Positions 1-5,100 of a stretch of 33,402 nt of DNA are shown here, piece by piece. Location: positions 1-33,402 of IMG/VR virus record IMGVR_UViG_3300030117_004916. One strand, written 5' to 3'. This DNA is from a virus. The notes beneath the pieces were generated by a model, which saw only the letters and a program-made list of their open reading frames with translations, was not told where the DNA came from and made no database searches. Within the stretch, counting starts at the first letter, position 1; each line of letters begins with the position of its first letter. Both the position numbers and the translations under genes were made by a program.

Positions 1-12
1 GGGGTGGGAGTC

Positions 13-101
13 GATTAGATTAGATTGATTAGATTGATTGGATTGGATTGATTGGATTAGATTGATTGGATTGGATTGATTGGATTGGATTGATTGGATT
101 G
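13..101. repeat. GATTR tandem repeat with 14-bp period
   Basis: The stretch is built only of GATTA, GATTG and GATT words. The dominant higher-order unit is GATTG-GATTG-GATT (14 bp), repeated about six times with A/G variation in the fifth base. It lies just upstream of the first early promoter and has no coding content. It could be an iteron-like protein-binding array or upstream promoter DNA. Because it touches the window edge, a collapsed or expanded assembly repeat cannot be excluded. Confidence 0.85.
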
Positions 102-131
102 CAAAAAATTGATTGGCCCTACACTTAGCAC

Positions 132-160
132 TTGACATGTCACATTCGCTGCCGTATATT
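132..160 (+). promoter_or_regulatory. Left early sigma70-type promoter
   Basis: A perfect -35 TTGACA (132-137), a 17-nt spacer and a -10 TATATT (155-160) precede the first gene. Predicted +1 is near 167, exactly where the AATAGG hairpin begins. The matching promoter at the other end of the window (33364-33336) has the same -35, the same spacer length and the same hairpin downstream. Confidence 0.85.
133..142. promoter_or_regulatory. Palindromic operator TGACATGTCA over the -35 box
   Basis: TGACATGTCA is a perfect 10-bp palindrome overlapping the -35 hexamer. The identical palindrome overlaps the -35 of the right early promoter (33354-33363). A near copy (TTACATGTCA) lies near 30460. It is a candidate site for a phage repressor, for example the XRE protein at 1924-2121; that link is inference. 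Confidence 0.55.
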
Positions 161-165
161 GGAGG

Positions 166-189
166 TGTCGAGGGAATAGGCCCCCGACA
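166..189 (+). promoter_or_regulatory. AATAGG-loop hairpin, site 1 (5' end of left early transcript)
   Basis: The arms TGTCGAGGG and CCCCCGACA enclose the six-base loop AATAGG (175-180). There is one internal A.C mismatch, also found in the site at 33305-33328. The hairpin starts at the predicted transcript +1 and is followed by the GGGAG ribosome site of the first gene. Confidence 0.75.
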
Positions 190-208
190 GAATAGGGAGA
201 GTGGAACA

Positions 209-409
209 ATGGATTGTCACGCATGCCACGCAGAAATAGAGGGCGAGGGCGTCAAGGTCGAGGAGTTGACCTTGTGCGAGGGGTGTTTCGAGGACGGAGT
301 GGGGGACAATATTGGTGGGCGGGTATTCCCCGCGCTATTTGAAAACGATGGGACGCCCAAGGGGTGGGATTTTCACACACAGTTTCGCACAACAGGGGGG
401 GCATACTAA
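209..409 (+). CDS. Zinc-ribbon-like early microprotein
   Basis: This is a 66-residue protein with two CxxC pairs (Cys3/Cys6 and Cys23/Cys26), spaced as in a small treble-clef or zinc ribbon. Its function is unknown. I chose the ATG at 209 because a GGGAG ribosome site lies just upstream and it follows the promoter leader. A longer in-frame reading from 113 would begin upstream of the promoter. It is the first gene of the left early operon, and its stop overlaps the start of the next gene (TAATG). Early small zinc proteins in phages often act on host regulators, but nothing here shows the target. Confidence 0.7.
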   Translation: MDCHACHAEIEGEGVKVEELTLCEGCFEDGVGDNIGGRVFPALFENDGTPKGWDFHTQFRTTGGAY

Positions 410-702
410 TGGCTGTTATCAACACGATAACTTCCCCGCAGGAGTTTGCGGGGGAGTTTGAGCGCATGGGACGGGGAAAACAATTTTCTTGGATTGCCCT
501 TGAGGCATTGTTTAACTGGTTGGACGAATTGCCCGAGCCACACGAATTAGACGTAATTGCGTTGTGCTGCGAGTTTACCGAGTATGTTGACCTTGCCACT
601 TTTAACGAAGAAGAAGGCGAGGCATTCGGCAATATGGAGGATTTGGGCGAGCAGTATTTTGTAATCCCCACAGAGCAACGCAATTTTTTGATCGGACACT
701 AA
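409..702 (+). CDS. Conserved early phage protein (ELDVIALCCEFTEY type)
   Basis: This 97-residue acidic protein carries the motif ELDVIALCCEFTEY in its middle, preceded by SWIALEALFNWLDEL. That pattern recurs in small proteins of unknown function in phages and plasmids. No enzymatic motif is visible. The start at 409 overlaps the stop of the zinc-ribbon gene, so translation is probably coupled. The stop is followed after 8 nt by the AATAGG hairpin at 711-736. An upstream in-frame ATG at 364 lies inside the preceding gene and has no good ribosome site. Confidence 0.75.
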   Translation: MAVINTITSPQEFAGEFERMGRGKQFSWIALEALFNWLDELPEPHELDVIALCCEFTEYVDLATFNEEEGEAFGNMEDLGEQYFVIPTEQRNFLIGH

Positions 703-710
703 CACACACC

Positions 711-736
711 GCGCCGGGGGAATAGGCCCCCGGCGC
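711..736 (+). promoter_or_regulatory. AATAGG-loop hairpin, site 2
   Basis: The arms GCGCCGGGGG (711-720) and CCCCCGGCGC (727-736) are perfectly complementary around AATAGG (721-726). There is no T-tract, so this is not a standard intrinsic terminator. It sits between two early genes and 8 nt before the AAGGAG ribosome site of the next gene. No promoter was seen immediately upstream. Confidence 0.85.
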
Positions 737-756
737 ACCAATTAAGGAGAACTACA

Positions 757-1011
757 ATCAATAACATAAACAGCAGCCCAACCCGATATGAAATCGCTGC
801 AAGGGTAATAGCTCAGCAGAGTGCCGATGAAAAAGGCAACTATCCAGATGTGGCCCGTGAAATTGAAATGGAAATCGCGGGGCTACAGTCTGAGGACTCT
901 CCCTACAGCTATCTCTACGAGGAGCGGCAGTCAGTTGATGGATTGTACATCCGGGAACGAATACAATACCTCAATGAAATGCCAGAAAATTCGTTTTGTA
1001 TTTTTTTGTAA
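757..1011 (+). CDS. Hypothetical early protein with probable AUC start
   Basis: An open frame of 84 codons follows the ribosome site AAGGAG (744-749) at normal spacing, but the codon in start position is ATC. No ATG, GTG or TTG occurs in frame between the previous stop (700-702) and an ATG at about codon 38. The translation is protein-like: it contains TRYEIAARVIAQQSADEKG and later IRERIQYLNEMP. No family or function is recognised. The frame equals that of the upstream gene, so readthrough of its TAA across the hairpin is an alternative; a sequencing error (ATG read as ATC) is another. The stop lies within an inverted repeat (GCCAGAAA 981-988, TTTCTGGC 1015-1022). Confidence 0.55.
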   Translation: MNNINSSPTRYEIAARVIAQQSADEKGNYPDVAREIEMEIAGLQSEDSPYSYLYEERQSVDGLYIRERIQYLNEMPENSFCIFL

Positions 1012-1032
1012 AAATTTCTGGCGAAACCTTAG

Positions 1033-1072
1033 TGCAAGTCAGAGACGTACAGAGCAGACTTGCTCTCTTGCA
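1033..1072 (+). promoter_or_regulatory. Possible leader stem-loops
   Basis: TGCAAG (1033-1038) pairs with CTTGCA (1067-1072). Inside it AGAGCA and TGCTCT pair around GACT (1051-1066). The element lies in the 97-nt gap before the gene at 1109. It has no U-tract and its role is unknown. Confidence 0.3.
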
Positions 1073-1108
1073 ACCACTTTTAAACACGGACTCATAAGGA
1101 GGCCCACT

Positions 1109-1486
1109 ATGGACGCGCACGACTTACAAGAAATTTTCCGTCATATTGAGGGCGCAAAGCAATATATCTTGATTATGGACGACGGGGACCATACCCGTTG
1201 TTATATGAAGGGGGGTGATTTGGATTACGCTTATATGTTGTCGGGGTTATTTGACGAACACCCCCACGTGTACGAGTTGTTACATGCGGTGAATCAAGCG
1301 CACGCTTTACGCAATAAAATGGCGCAGGAGATTGGCGAAGACGAGGCAGACCGCGCCATCGCGGTCTTATTTCGCGCTATGTACGGGGACGCCCTTGAGG
1401 GCAGAGACAGGGGCGAGGACGCGAACGCTAAATCAGCCCACACTATGGAGGATATGTTGCGGGAATTAGGACTAGATAACAAATAG
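1109..1486 (+). CDS. Hypothetical acidic early protein
   Basis: This 125-residue acidic protein starts at an ATG with a strong AAGGAGG ribosome site (1097-1103). The open frame extends upstream to 821 but that part overlaps the preceding gene and lacks a start signal. It has a mixed N-terminal half (QYILIMDDGDHTRCYMKGG) and a helical C-terminal half ending EDMLRELGLDNK. I recognise no domain. An intrinsic terminator follows at 1591-1629. Confidence 0.75.
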   Translation: MDAHDLQEIFRHIEGAKQYILIMDDGDHTRCYMKGGDLDYAYMLSGLFDEHPHVYELLHAVNQAHALRNKMAQEIGEDEADRAIAVLFRAMYGDALEGRDRGEDANAKSAHTMEDMLRELGLDNK

Positions 1487-1590
1487 GAGTGTTGGCAATA
1501 CAACTATTCTTACAGAGTCAGGGCACTCGGGGGAGAGCCTTGGGCGGTGCGTGTAACATGTTGCGCGGAACTCGCCGCGTAGCGCATCGC

Positions 1591-1629
1591 ACCCCCGCGA
1601 CTTGGGAGAGTTGCGGGGGTCTCTTTTTT
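1591..1629 (+). terminator. Intrinsic terminator inside left early operon
   Basis: The arms ACCCCCGCGAC (1591-1601) and GTTGCGGGGGT (1610-1620) pair with one G.U, around an 8-nt loop, followed by CTCTTTTTT. It separates the first four early genes from the regulator and replication genes. The 104 nt between 1487 and 1590 hold no gene I can support; they contain a CGCGG/CCGCG hairpin. Confidence 0.8.
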
Positions 1630-1648
1630 CATTATAGAGAGATTAAGC

Positions 1649-1927
1649 ATGAGAGTAATTTTTGATTTCCAGCCGGCAACAACAGACGCCGATTGGATTG
1701 TCTCCGCTGAGGTTAGCGCCGGGGCGGGGGCGTCAGCGCGTCCCGTTGTTATTGGCGGGAGCATTGCTGAGGTAACATATGACCCCGGCTACGCTGCGGA
1801 GGTGGAGATTGACCGGGTTGTTATGTATCGGCCCGACAGCTATACAGAGATTGAGATTGAGGACATCGAAGACAAGGACTTCAAAAGGATTAGGGCGTTG
1901 GCTATTGAGGAGGCAAACCAGATATGA
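1649..1927 (+). CDS. Hypothetical early protein
   Basis: This 92-residue acidic protein begins 20 nt after the terminator T-tract, with only a weak ribosome site (GAGAG). It looks mainly beta-rich at the N-terminus (RVIFDFQPATTDADWIVSAE) and ends in a charged helix. No domain is recognised. Its stop overlaps the ATG of the XRE regulator (ATGA), so the two are likely translated together and this may be an accessory to that regulator. Confidence 0.65.
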   Translation: MRVIFDFQPATTDADWIVSAEVSAGAGASARPVVIGGSIAEVTYDPGYAAEVEIDRVVMYRPDSYTEIEIEDIEDKDFKRIRALAIEEANQI

Positions 1928-2121
1928 AGGGTCAGAAGATTAGATTGATACGCGAGGCACTTGGGGAAACACAGGTGCAGTTTGCCGCTCGATTGGGCGT
2001 GCAATGGATTACGGTGAGCCGTTGGGAGCGAGGGCTGAACAAGCCAAGCAGTTTGGTTCTTGACGCAATACGCGACGCCGAAGCCGCCGCAAAGCTGGTC
2101 ATTTTTTCAACAGCGGACTAA
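1924..2121 (+). CDS. XRE/Cro-like HTH transcription regulator
   Basis: This 65-residue protein is almost entirely a lambda-repressor-type helix-turn-helix: GETQVQFAARLGVQWITVSR spans the two core helices, followed by WERGLNKPS as in XRE family members. It lacks a C-terminal oligomerisation or cleavage domain, so it resembles Cro or small plasmid regulators. It is coupled to the upstream gene by ATGA. The palindromic TGACATGTCA sites over the two outer early promoters are plausible targets, but this is inference. Confidence 0.85.
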   Translation: MKGQKIRLIREALGETQVQFAARLGVQWITVSRWERGLNKPSSLVLDAIRDAEAAAKLVIFSTAD

Positions 2122-2143
2122 CGAGGATTAAGCGGGATTAAAT

Positions 2144-2155
2144 GGGCCTATTCCC
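2144..2155 (-). promoter_or_regulatory. Antisense copy of GGGAATAGGCCC core
   Basis: The 12-bp core GGGAATAGGCCC of the AATAGG hairpins occurs here on the - strand, opposite to the local genes. The stem is only 3 bp (GGG/CCC), so it may be a remnant or half of a protein-binding pair with site 3. Confidence 0.35.
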
Positions 2156-2184
2156 TTGCATTGTGCCCTATTAGTTGCTATATT
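2156..2184 (+). promoter_or_regulatory. Middle-left early promoter
   Basis: TTGCAT (2156-2161), a 17-nt spacer and TATATT (2179-2184) form a sigma70-like promoter. The -10 is identical to that of the first early promoter. Predicted +1 is near 2191, coinciding with the start of the third AATAGG hairpin. Confidence 0.65.
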
Positions 2185-2188
2185 AGAA

Positions 2189-2220
2189 ATCCCCCCGGTG
2201 GAATAGGCCACCGGGGGGAT
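2189..2220 (+). promoter_or_regulatory. AATAGG-loop hairpin, site 3
   Basis: The arms ATCCCCCCGGTGG (2189-2201) and CCACCGGGGGGAT (2208-2220) form a perfect 13-bp stem around AATAGG. The stem sequence differs from the other sites, including T-A closing changes next to the loop (TGG/CCA in place of GGG/CCC), while the loop is unchanged. The AAGGAG of the next gene follows 21 nt downstream. Confidence 0.85.
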
Positions 2221-2255
2221 TGCTCACCACCAGACTTGCACAAGGAGTATAGCAA

Positions 2256-2414
2256 GTGATAAACGAAAATATACGTCAGGATTTCGCAAAACGCAACCCC
2301 ATTCGTTGCACTCGCTCCCGCACCTCGCGGGGCGATTACATCGGTTGGGGTATTATTTTTTTTAGTGTTGCTTATTTCGGGTGGCACATTATCCGCAGTC
2401 CACTATTTCAATAA
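2256..2414 (+). CDS. Small single-pass membrane protein (GTG start)
   Basis: This 52-residue frame begins at GTG with the ribosome site AAGGAG at 2242-2247 (8-nt spacing) and ends at TAA 2412-2414, next to the ribosome site of the following gene. Residues 1-27 are polar and basic; residues 28-46 (YIGWGIIFFSVAYFGWHII) form one predicted transmembrane helix. Its place directly behind its own promoter and AATAGG hairpin suggests strong early expression. Function is unknown; an early inner-membrane effector such as an exclusion or host-takeover protein is possible. Confidence 0.65.
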   Translation: MINENIRQDFAKRNPIRCTRSRTSRGDYIGWGIIFFSVAYFGWHIIRSPLFQ

Positions 2415-2425
2415 GGAGGATTATC

Positions 2426-3157
2426 ATGCCGCAGATCAAAATCGGGGAAACGGTGCAGTTCACCGTGGGGGCATTTAATAGCGTGTCGAGAAATCCGTCT
2501 TCTCAGGCTCCCGGCACGTGGTACTACAGCATTAAGGGCGGGTTTGTCGGCGGGGACAAATTACAGGGGACCGCCCATATGTTATGGGCAATGTTACCCG
2601 CGTGGCCGGGAGCCGGGGGGCAGTTAGAGATTACCCGCACTGGCCCGATGGATTTTACTGCAAGCACCACGGCTCCCGGCGATGGGGTGCCGCCGAAATT
2701 AGAGGAATACAACGCAGCGGGGCGCAGCTTCGCAACTATACTCCCCGCTATTAGTAATACTGAGCAGGTGCCGCACGAAATTGACGGCACAGGCCCCGCC
2801 CTTGCGACGGGTGCCGCTGCGCCGATTAGTCCCGCTACACCTACCGCTAACAATACTACTAACACCGCGCTCCGTCCCGATGGATACGACCTGCAAACTT
2901 TGGGGGATCTTGCAGAGCAGTGCATGATAAGGGCCAGTGGGATTATGGAGCGGTTTGCGGAGGCCGGGTGGGAGGTGAACACCGGGACGGCGATTAGTTT
3001 AGGGCAATCCATGTTCAACGCCGCGCAACGGTTGGGTGTTATGCCCGAAGAGGCCGGGGCCACGCCGCCCGATCAGACGGGAGGGGCCGCAGGGCAACAA
3101 CAAGAGCCAGATGTGTTTGACGAGGCATTGGCCGCCGCTCAGGGAGTGTTTAAATGA
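2426..3157 (+). CDS. Possible OB-fold ssDNA-binding or replication accessory protein
   Basis: This 243-residue protein has a beta-rich N-terminal part with WYYSIKGGF, DKLQGTAHMLWAMLP and ITRTG (residues about 1-80), a Pro/Thr/Ala-rich linker (about 100-150), and a helical C-terminal region with LGDLAEQCMIRASGIMERF and SLGQSMFNAAQRLGV. The layout recalls phage OB-fold ssDNA-binding proteins with a C-terminal helical tail, but I cannot name a family. The ATG follows AAGGAGG at ideal spacing; an in-frame ATG at 2381 lies within the preceding small gene. It overlaps the next gene by ATGA and stands among DNA-metabolism genes. Confidence 0.6.
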   Translation: MPQIKIGETVQFTVGAFNSVSRNPSSQAPGTWYYSIKGGFVGGDKLQGTAHMLWAMLPAWPGAGGQLEITRTGPMDFTASTTAPGDGVPPKLEEYNAAGRSFATILPAISNTEQVPHEIDGTGPALATGAAAPISPATPTANNTTNTALRPDGYDLQTLGDLAEQCMIRASGIMERFAEAGWEVNTGTAISLGQSMFNAAQRLGVMPEEAGATPPDQTGGAAGQQQEPDVFDEALAAAQGVFK

Positions 3158-3360
3158 GCAATGTCAGCGAAGAGCGCGAGTGGGTGAGCGTAGCTGAAGC
3201 CGCGCAATTGTGTGGCCTCAGCTACGACACTATGCGAGGGTTAATAACACAGGGCGCGATACCAAGTCGGCGCATTGGTCAGCGCAAGATTAGATTGCGC
3301 CGCAAAGATGTTATGGAGATGTTACTTGGCCGCGAAGACGAAGCAGACACTACGCATTGA
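3154..3360 (+). CDS. Excisionase-like / MerR-type winged HTH protein
   Basis: This 68-residue protein matches the helix-turn-helix 17 / excisionase pattern: EWVSVAEAAQLCGLSYDTMR, then GLITQGAIPSRRIGQRKIRL. The family binds DNA as directionality factors or small regulators. No integrase is present in the window, so an excision role is doubtful and transcription control is more likely. It is coupled to the upstream gene by ATGA, and its 3' end overlaps the RusA-like gene. Confidence 0.8.
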   Translation: MSNVSEEREWVSVAEAAQLCGLSYDTMRGLITQGAIPSRRIGQRKIRLRRKDVMEMLLGREDEADTTH

Positions 3361-3706
3361 CGGGGATTGGCCCGCGATGAATGCGTCGATTAGACGCATG
3401 AAGGGCCATTGGTCTGGATATGCCAAGGAGAAGAGGGATTGGACTCAGCGCGTATGGGCCGAAGCTAAGGCGCAGGGATTGCGCCCCATGCCGACACCTA
3501 TACGCGCTGAGTTTACGTGGCGCATGCCTAACATGAAGAGAGATCCCGATGGATTGCGTGGGTTTGTTGTGAAATATATACTGGATGGTCTTGTTAAAGC
3601 GGGTGTGATACCCGACGACAATGCCACGCACATCGTGGGCTTTTCCGACACCTTCAGATTGGACCGGGACAATCCCGGCATTGACGTTGTGTTGCTGTCA
3701 TGCTGA
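3326..3706 (+). CDS. RusA-family Holliday junction resolvase
   Basis: The protein (about 126 residues) resembles phage RusA endonucleases: an N-terminal strand RIDGDWPAMNASI, then acidic residues in RDPDGLRGFVV and the conserved LDGLVKAGVIPDDN, where Asp residues bind the metal. RusA proteins cleave branched DNA during recombination and before packaging. I favour the TTG at 3326 because GGAG (3315-3318) lies 7 nt upstream and the first strand is kept whole; an ATG at 3377 would cut that strand, and ATGs at 3275 or 3308 lack a better ribosome site. It overlaps the methyltransferase start. Confidence 0.8.
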   Translation: MAAKTKQTLRIDGDWPAMNASIRRMKGHWSGYAKEKRDWTQRVWAEAKAQGLRPMPTPIRAEFTWRMPNMKRDPDGLRGFVVKYILDGLVKAGVIPDDNATHIVGFSDTFRLDRDNPGIDVVLLSC

Positions 3707-5100
3707 GTGTGGGGTCGTTGTTTGCGGGGATTGGCGGCTTTGATTTGGGCTTTACTGCTTGCGGTTATAATATAGCATGGCAGGTGGAGCGTGACCCATG
3801 GTGCCGCCGCGTCTTAGCCAAGCATTGGCCTAATGTGCCCCGCTTCAGCGAAATTGAAGAAGTTGGACGCCACAACCTATCGCGGGTTGATGTTATTTGT
3901 GGCGGCTTTCCGTGTCAGGACATCTCCTTGGCGCGGCCCGTAAAGGGGAAAGGATTGGATGGTGAACGCTCCAGTTTGTGGTGGGAAATGTATAGAGTTG
4001 TTAGCGAGCTACGACCCCTCTACGTTGTCGTGGAGAACGTGCCCAACCTGCTCAACGAAGGAATCGACAGAATTTGTGGGGCTTTGGCCGAGATCGGGTA
4101 TGATGCGGAGTGGCATGTTATATCGGCAGAGGACGTTGGTGCCCCACACACACGCAAGCGTATCTGGATTATATCCTACCCCCACCGTAAGTATGGGACG
4201 CAATGCAACATTGACCCGCAAGGACACCTCGACCATCGCATTGGGGCACACACTATACGACATGGCGCACTTGGCGGGTGGGAAGCTGAACCCCCTGCTT
4301 TGCGAATATCTGATGGGGTTCCCAATCGGGTGGACCGACTTAGGGGATTAGGCAACAGCCTTTCGCCGCACATTGCGCTAACATTAGCCAAGCTCATAAA
4401 GGAGGATTATAACCGACACATGAAAATTATAATCGAAGTGGAAATCAACACCAAAGTTGTTACATCCGAAGAGGAACAAGGTGCAACAACGGGCGTAACA
4501 ACGGGCGCAACAGGGAGTCAGGAGATCGTTTTGGTTCCTGTCGTAGAACAAGAGGACGAGGTACCTAAGACTAGTACTAGTACTAAGAACTTAGATACTA
4601 CTAAGGAGTACTTGGATAGCGAACAGGAAATTGTTACACCTCCAGAGGTTGTTACATCTAACGGTCATATCCCTCACGCTACTTGTAAGGAGGCGGGATG
4701 CGATGCGCCGGTGAGTCGCAAGGGCTTGTGCAATGCCCATTACATGCAACAGCGCCGCAAACAATACGAACCCAGTTTGCAGGCGCTATCTTGTTTTGAG
4801 CGTTGGCGTAAGCACCCTGAGATCGATTATAAGAGCCGCTACAAGGATCACTGGTGCAAGGTTTTTGACGACCTTCACCGCATCGACAGGGTGCCGTGGG
4901 ACGAGATTAGAGCGATCTCAGAGTTTGCCAGCAAACAGTGGGTGCCGCGTTTCATGCAAAGCCCCACAAAGCTACGCCAGCCGTCCAAGGCATATCCCGA
5001 AAAAAAATGTTGGGAGATTATTCAATCACAAATGAAAGGAGAGTTGACTAATGACCCAAGCGATGCAGGGGCTTTCGTCGATGACATCGACTTCAGCTAA
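3700..5100 (+). CDS. C5 DNA methyltransferase fused to phage replication protein
   Basis: One open frame of 466 codons holds two proteins. Residues 1-235 form a compact cytosine-C5 methyltransferase: motif I LFAGIGGFDLG (8-18), catalytic PCQ (71-73), ENV (112-114), HTRKRIW (150-156) and GLGNSLSP (217-224). The target-recognition region is very short. Residues 241-466 have a Thr/Ser/Glu-rich linker, a zinc knuckle (Cys329, Cys334, Cys344, His347) and a C-terminal part with SKQWVPRFMQSPTKLR that resembles the end of phage O-like replication proteins. There is no stop between them, but AAAGGAGG at 4398-4405 precedes an in-frame ATG at 4420, so a separate replication protein may also be made. The methylated sequence cannot be told. 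Confidence 0.85.
   Translation: MLSVGSLFAGIGGFDLGFTACGYNIAWQVERDPWCRRVLAKHWPNVPRFSEIEEVGRHNLSRVDVICGGFPCQDISLARPVKGKGLDGERSSLWWEMYRVVSELRPLYVVVENVPNLLNEGIDRICGALAEIGYDAEWHVISAEDVGAPHTRKRIWIISYPHRKYGTQCNIDPQGHLDHRIGAHTIRHGALGGWEAEPPALRISDGVPNRVDRLRGLGNSLSPHIALTLAKLIKEDYNRHMKIIIEVEINTKVVTSEEEQGATTGVTTGATGSQEIVLVPVVEQEDEVPKTSTSTKNLDTTKEYLDSEQEIVTPPEVVTSNGHIPHATCKEAGCDAPVSRKGLCNAHYMQQRRKQYEPSLQALSCFERWRKHPEIDYKSRYKDHWCKVFDDLHRIDRVPWDEIRAISEFASKQWVPRFMQSPTKLRQPSKAYPEKKCWEIIQSQMKGELTNDPSDAGAFVDDIDFS
3959..4351 (+). CDS. Overlapping alternative-frame ORF inside methyltransferase
   Basis: In the +1-shifted frame over the methyltransferase lies a 130-codon frame containing ASYDPSTLSWRT, WPRSGMMRSGMLYR, LVPHTHASVSGLYPTPTV and GGKLNPLLCEYLMGFPIGWT. 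From memory this pattern (SGLLPTPTA ... LNP.WVEWLMGFPIGWTDL) recurs in proteins often annotated beside or within phage cytosine methyltransferases, apparently arising from this frame of the gene. Whether it is translated here is unknown; the catalytic motifs belong to the other frame. No convincing ribosome site was seen. Confidence 0.3.
   Translation: MVNAPVCGGKCIELLASYDPSTLSWRTCPTCSTKESTEFVGLWPRSGMMRSGMLYRQRTLVPHTHASVSGLYPTPTVSMGRNATLTRKDTSTIALGHTLYDMAHLAGGKLNPLLCEYLMGFPIGWTDLGD
4420..5100 (+). CDS. Internal-start form: O-like replication initiation protein
   Basis: Initiation at the ATG at 4420 would give a 226-residue replication protein without the methyltransferase. The support is the perfect AAAGGAGG at 4398-4405, although its 14-nt spacing is long. 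The product has an N-terminal strand (MKIIIEVEINTK), a disordered acidic linker with repeated nucleotide words, a CxxxxC-x9-CxxH zinc knuckle, and a C-terminal helical region with WRKHPEIDYKSRY and SPTKLRQPSKAYP. O-like proteins bind the origin and recruit the helicase loader; the next gene is a candidate loader. Confidence 0.5.
   Translation: MKIIIEVEINTKVVTSEEEQGATTGVTTGATGSQEIVLVPVVEQEDEVPKTSTSTKNLDTTKEYLDSEQEIVTPPEVVTSNGHIPHATCKEAGCDAPVSRKGLCNAHYMQQRRKQYEPSLQALSCFERWRKHPEIDYKSRYKDHWCKVFDDLHRIDRVPWDEIRAISEFASKQWVPRFMQSPTKLRQPSKAYPEKKCWEIIQSQMKGELTNDPSDAGAFVDDIDFS
4564..4660. repeat. CTAG/CTTAG-rich repeat in replication gene linker (candidate origin)
   Basis: The linker DNA holds CCTAAGACTAG (4564-4574), ACTAGTACTAGTACT (4570-4584), CTTAG/CTAAG words and repeated GTTGTTACATC (also near 4456). 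The first two and the TTGTTAC word recur in the intergenic region at 29750-30470. Lambda-type phages carry their origin iterons inside the O gene, so this is a plausible origin; unproven. Confidence 0.4.

Noticed and set aside
1497-1660. TTG-start frame across the early terminator
   Set aside because: It would be translated through the intrinsic terminator stem and has no recognisable pattern; the terminator explains the sequence better.
3154-3360. Excisionase as evidence of a temperate phage
   Set aside because: No integrase, attachment site or repressor with a cleavage domain was found; small HTH proteins of this type also occur in lytic phages.
3700-4420. Frameshifted or broken methyltransferase
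   Set aside because: All catalytic motifs from I to the C-terminal GN motif occur in one frame, so the alternate-frame ORF does not indicate a frameshift in the enzyme.
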